Part shown: in pieces, positions 63,180-64,000 of the stretch
How the letters are laid out: every line of letters begins with the position of its first letter
How positions within the stretch are numbered: position 1 is the stretch's first letter
DNA from: Pontibacter burrus
GTDB taxonomy: Bacteria; Bacteroidota; Bacteroidia; Cytophagales; Hymenobacteraceae
Direction of reading: 5' to 3'
Length of the DNA stretch: 64,000 nt
NCBI RefSeq assembly: GCF_010686685.1
Contig: NZ_JAAGWD010000002.1
Span: 310,001 to 374,000, forward strand
The notes under the pieces: generated by a model
What the model saw: only the letters and a program-made list of their open reading frames with translations
The model's database searches: none
Told to the model about the DNA's origin: nothing
Translations under genes and position numbers: made by a program

Positions 63180-64000
63180 ATGGTAAAACCCTCTACCCGA
63201 TTTGTTAGAATTTTGTGTGGATGCATTTTTGCACTGCTTTTTGCTTCAACAGAGGTTTTCGCTCAGGTTAGCCTGCACCCTTATTTATCAAGCTATTCCC
63301 AAAACTTTAATGGCTTACCTGCCTCCGAACATGGAACGTGGGCGCATGGTACACAGTATTTTCCTGGTTGGTACCTTTTCCGGACGGCACCCGAAACCAC
63401 GACCATTACAGCCGGTACAGGCTCTCATAATGCAGGGGGCTTGTATAGTTTTGGCTCAGCCGGAAGCACAGACAGAGCTTTAGGTTCCATTGCATCAGCC
63501 ACAAAAACCGTTGGGGAGTTTGCATGGGGTTTACTTGTACAGAATAATACAGGGCATACTATAACATCGCTAAGTATAACTTACACAGGAGAACAGTGGA
63601 GGAGTTCCCGACCAGCAAGCCCTCAGCATATGCTTTCGTTCTGGTATGCAACGGGTACGAGTGCTTCATCCTTTAATCTATCTCCCAAAACGGATACAGG
63701 CTGGAAAAACGTAAAAGAACTCGATTTTTATGGTCCGGTGTATTATGCTGCGGGCAGTGCATTGGATGGAAATAACCCAGCCAACCGAAAACAACTATCA
63801 GCAACTATAGAAGTGAATGTGCCTAACGGCCATTATGTGATGTTGCGTTGGAAGGACCTGGATGAATTTGAAAACGACCATGGCTTGGCTATAGATGACT
63901 TTAGCATGACCTGGAGAACAAATGCGCCAACAGACCCTATCCCAATGCCAGTGGAACTAGTTGAGTTTACTGCCCGCAACAGCGAACAACAGGTGCAGTT
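63180..64000 (+). CDS. Secreted protein, N-terminal part (runs off the window)
   Basis: An open frame starts at ATG 63180 and has no stop before the window end (273 visible residues). Signal peptide MVKPSTRFVRILCGCIFALL with cleavage after VFAQ. The first domain (QNFNGLPASEHGTWAHG, SITYTGEQWR, LRWKDLDEFENDHGLAIDDF) is the secreted beta-sandwich seen near the N-terminus of many Bacteroidota surface proteins or nucleases. It reaches the PMPVELVEFTARN linker that precedes T9SS sorting domains in the two proteins at 49-56 kb, so it is probably another type IX cargo whose sorting domain lies just beyond. Confidence 0.8.
   Translation, partial: MVKPSTRFVRILCGCIFALLFASTEVFAQVSLHPYLSSYSQNFNGLPASEHGTWAHGTQYFPGWYLFRTAPETTTITAGTGSHNAGGLYSFGSAGSTDRALGSIASATKTVGEFAWGLLVQNNTGHTITSLSITYTGEQWRSSRPASPQHMLSFWYATGTSASSFNLSPKTDTGWKNVKELDFYGPVYYAAGSALDGNNPANRKQLSATIEVNVPNGHYVMLRWKDLDEFENDHGLAIDDFSMTWRTNAPTDPIPMPVELVEFTARNSEQQVQ

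Overview
The window comes from a member of the Bacteroidota, most likely Cytophagales/Hymenobacteraceae (Pontibacter-like; the genus is my inference). The support is three secreted proteins of type IX secretion style (two with clear C-terminal sorting domains), promoters of the Bacteroidota form TTTG-N(17-23)-TAnnTTTG, several lipoproteins, and the typical dispersed repeats of this group. No rRNA, tRNA, CRISPR array, phage or insertion sequence was recognised.

Layout. 0-8 kb: a partial peroxiredoxin, an M23 peptidase overlapping a fumarylacetoacetate-hydrolase family gene, an M48 lipoprotein protease with a Cys-rich partner, a repeat-filled non-coding stretch, then an exonuclease and a Mpl-type Mur ligase. 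8-9.6 kb: dnaB, preceded by three DnaA-box-like sites. 10.4-23.6 kb: a Wzx/Wzy-type exopolysaccharide locus (Wza-like, Wzc-like, flippase, three GT4, one GT2, acetyltransferase, polymerase, WecG-like) ending in a broken, truncated sugar-phosphate transferase. Most of this locus is AT-richer than its surroundings and looks acquired. 23.6-41 kb: housekeeping and conserved hypothetical genes (nitroreductase, phosphosugar mutase, HPPD, DUF1801, DUF2200, SIMPL, trpS, DMT transporter, ketopantoate reductase, YhhQ, RNase Z, STAS, purC, an SDR/DUF2867 protein).

41-49 kb: an aspartate-family amino-acid block. A Bacteroidota promoter leads into a SAM-I riboswitch, then a 41-codon ORF ending in four consecutive Cys codons, then metY-metX-hom. 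lysC-lysA converge on this operon from the other side. The Cys-run ORF looks like a translational sensor of cysteine placed in series with the SAM sensor. 49-56.3 kb: two large type IX secreted multidomain proteins. 56.6-62.7 kb: a biotin operon transcribed leftwards as bioB-bioF-bioD-(HEAT-like gene)-bioA-(beta-ketoacyl synthase). 63.2 kb to the end: the 5' part of a further secreted protein.

Across the window the perfect 10-bp palindrome AACTATAGTT, and its half form CTATAGTT/AACTATAG, is scattered at very high density in genes, intergenic DNA and even terminator loops. It is almost absent from the exopolysaccharide locus. It behaves like a highly iterated palindrome of the HIP1 kind and marks native versus recently arrived DNA.
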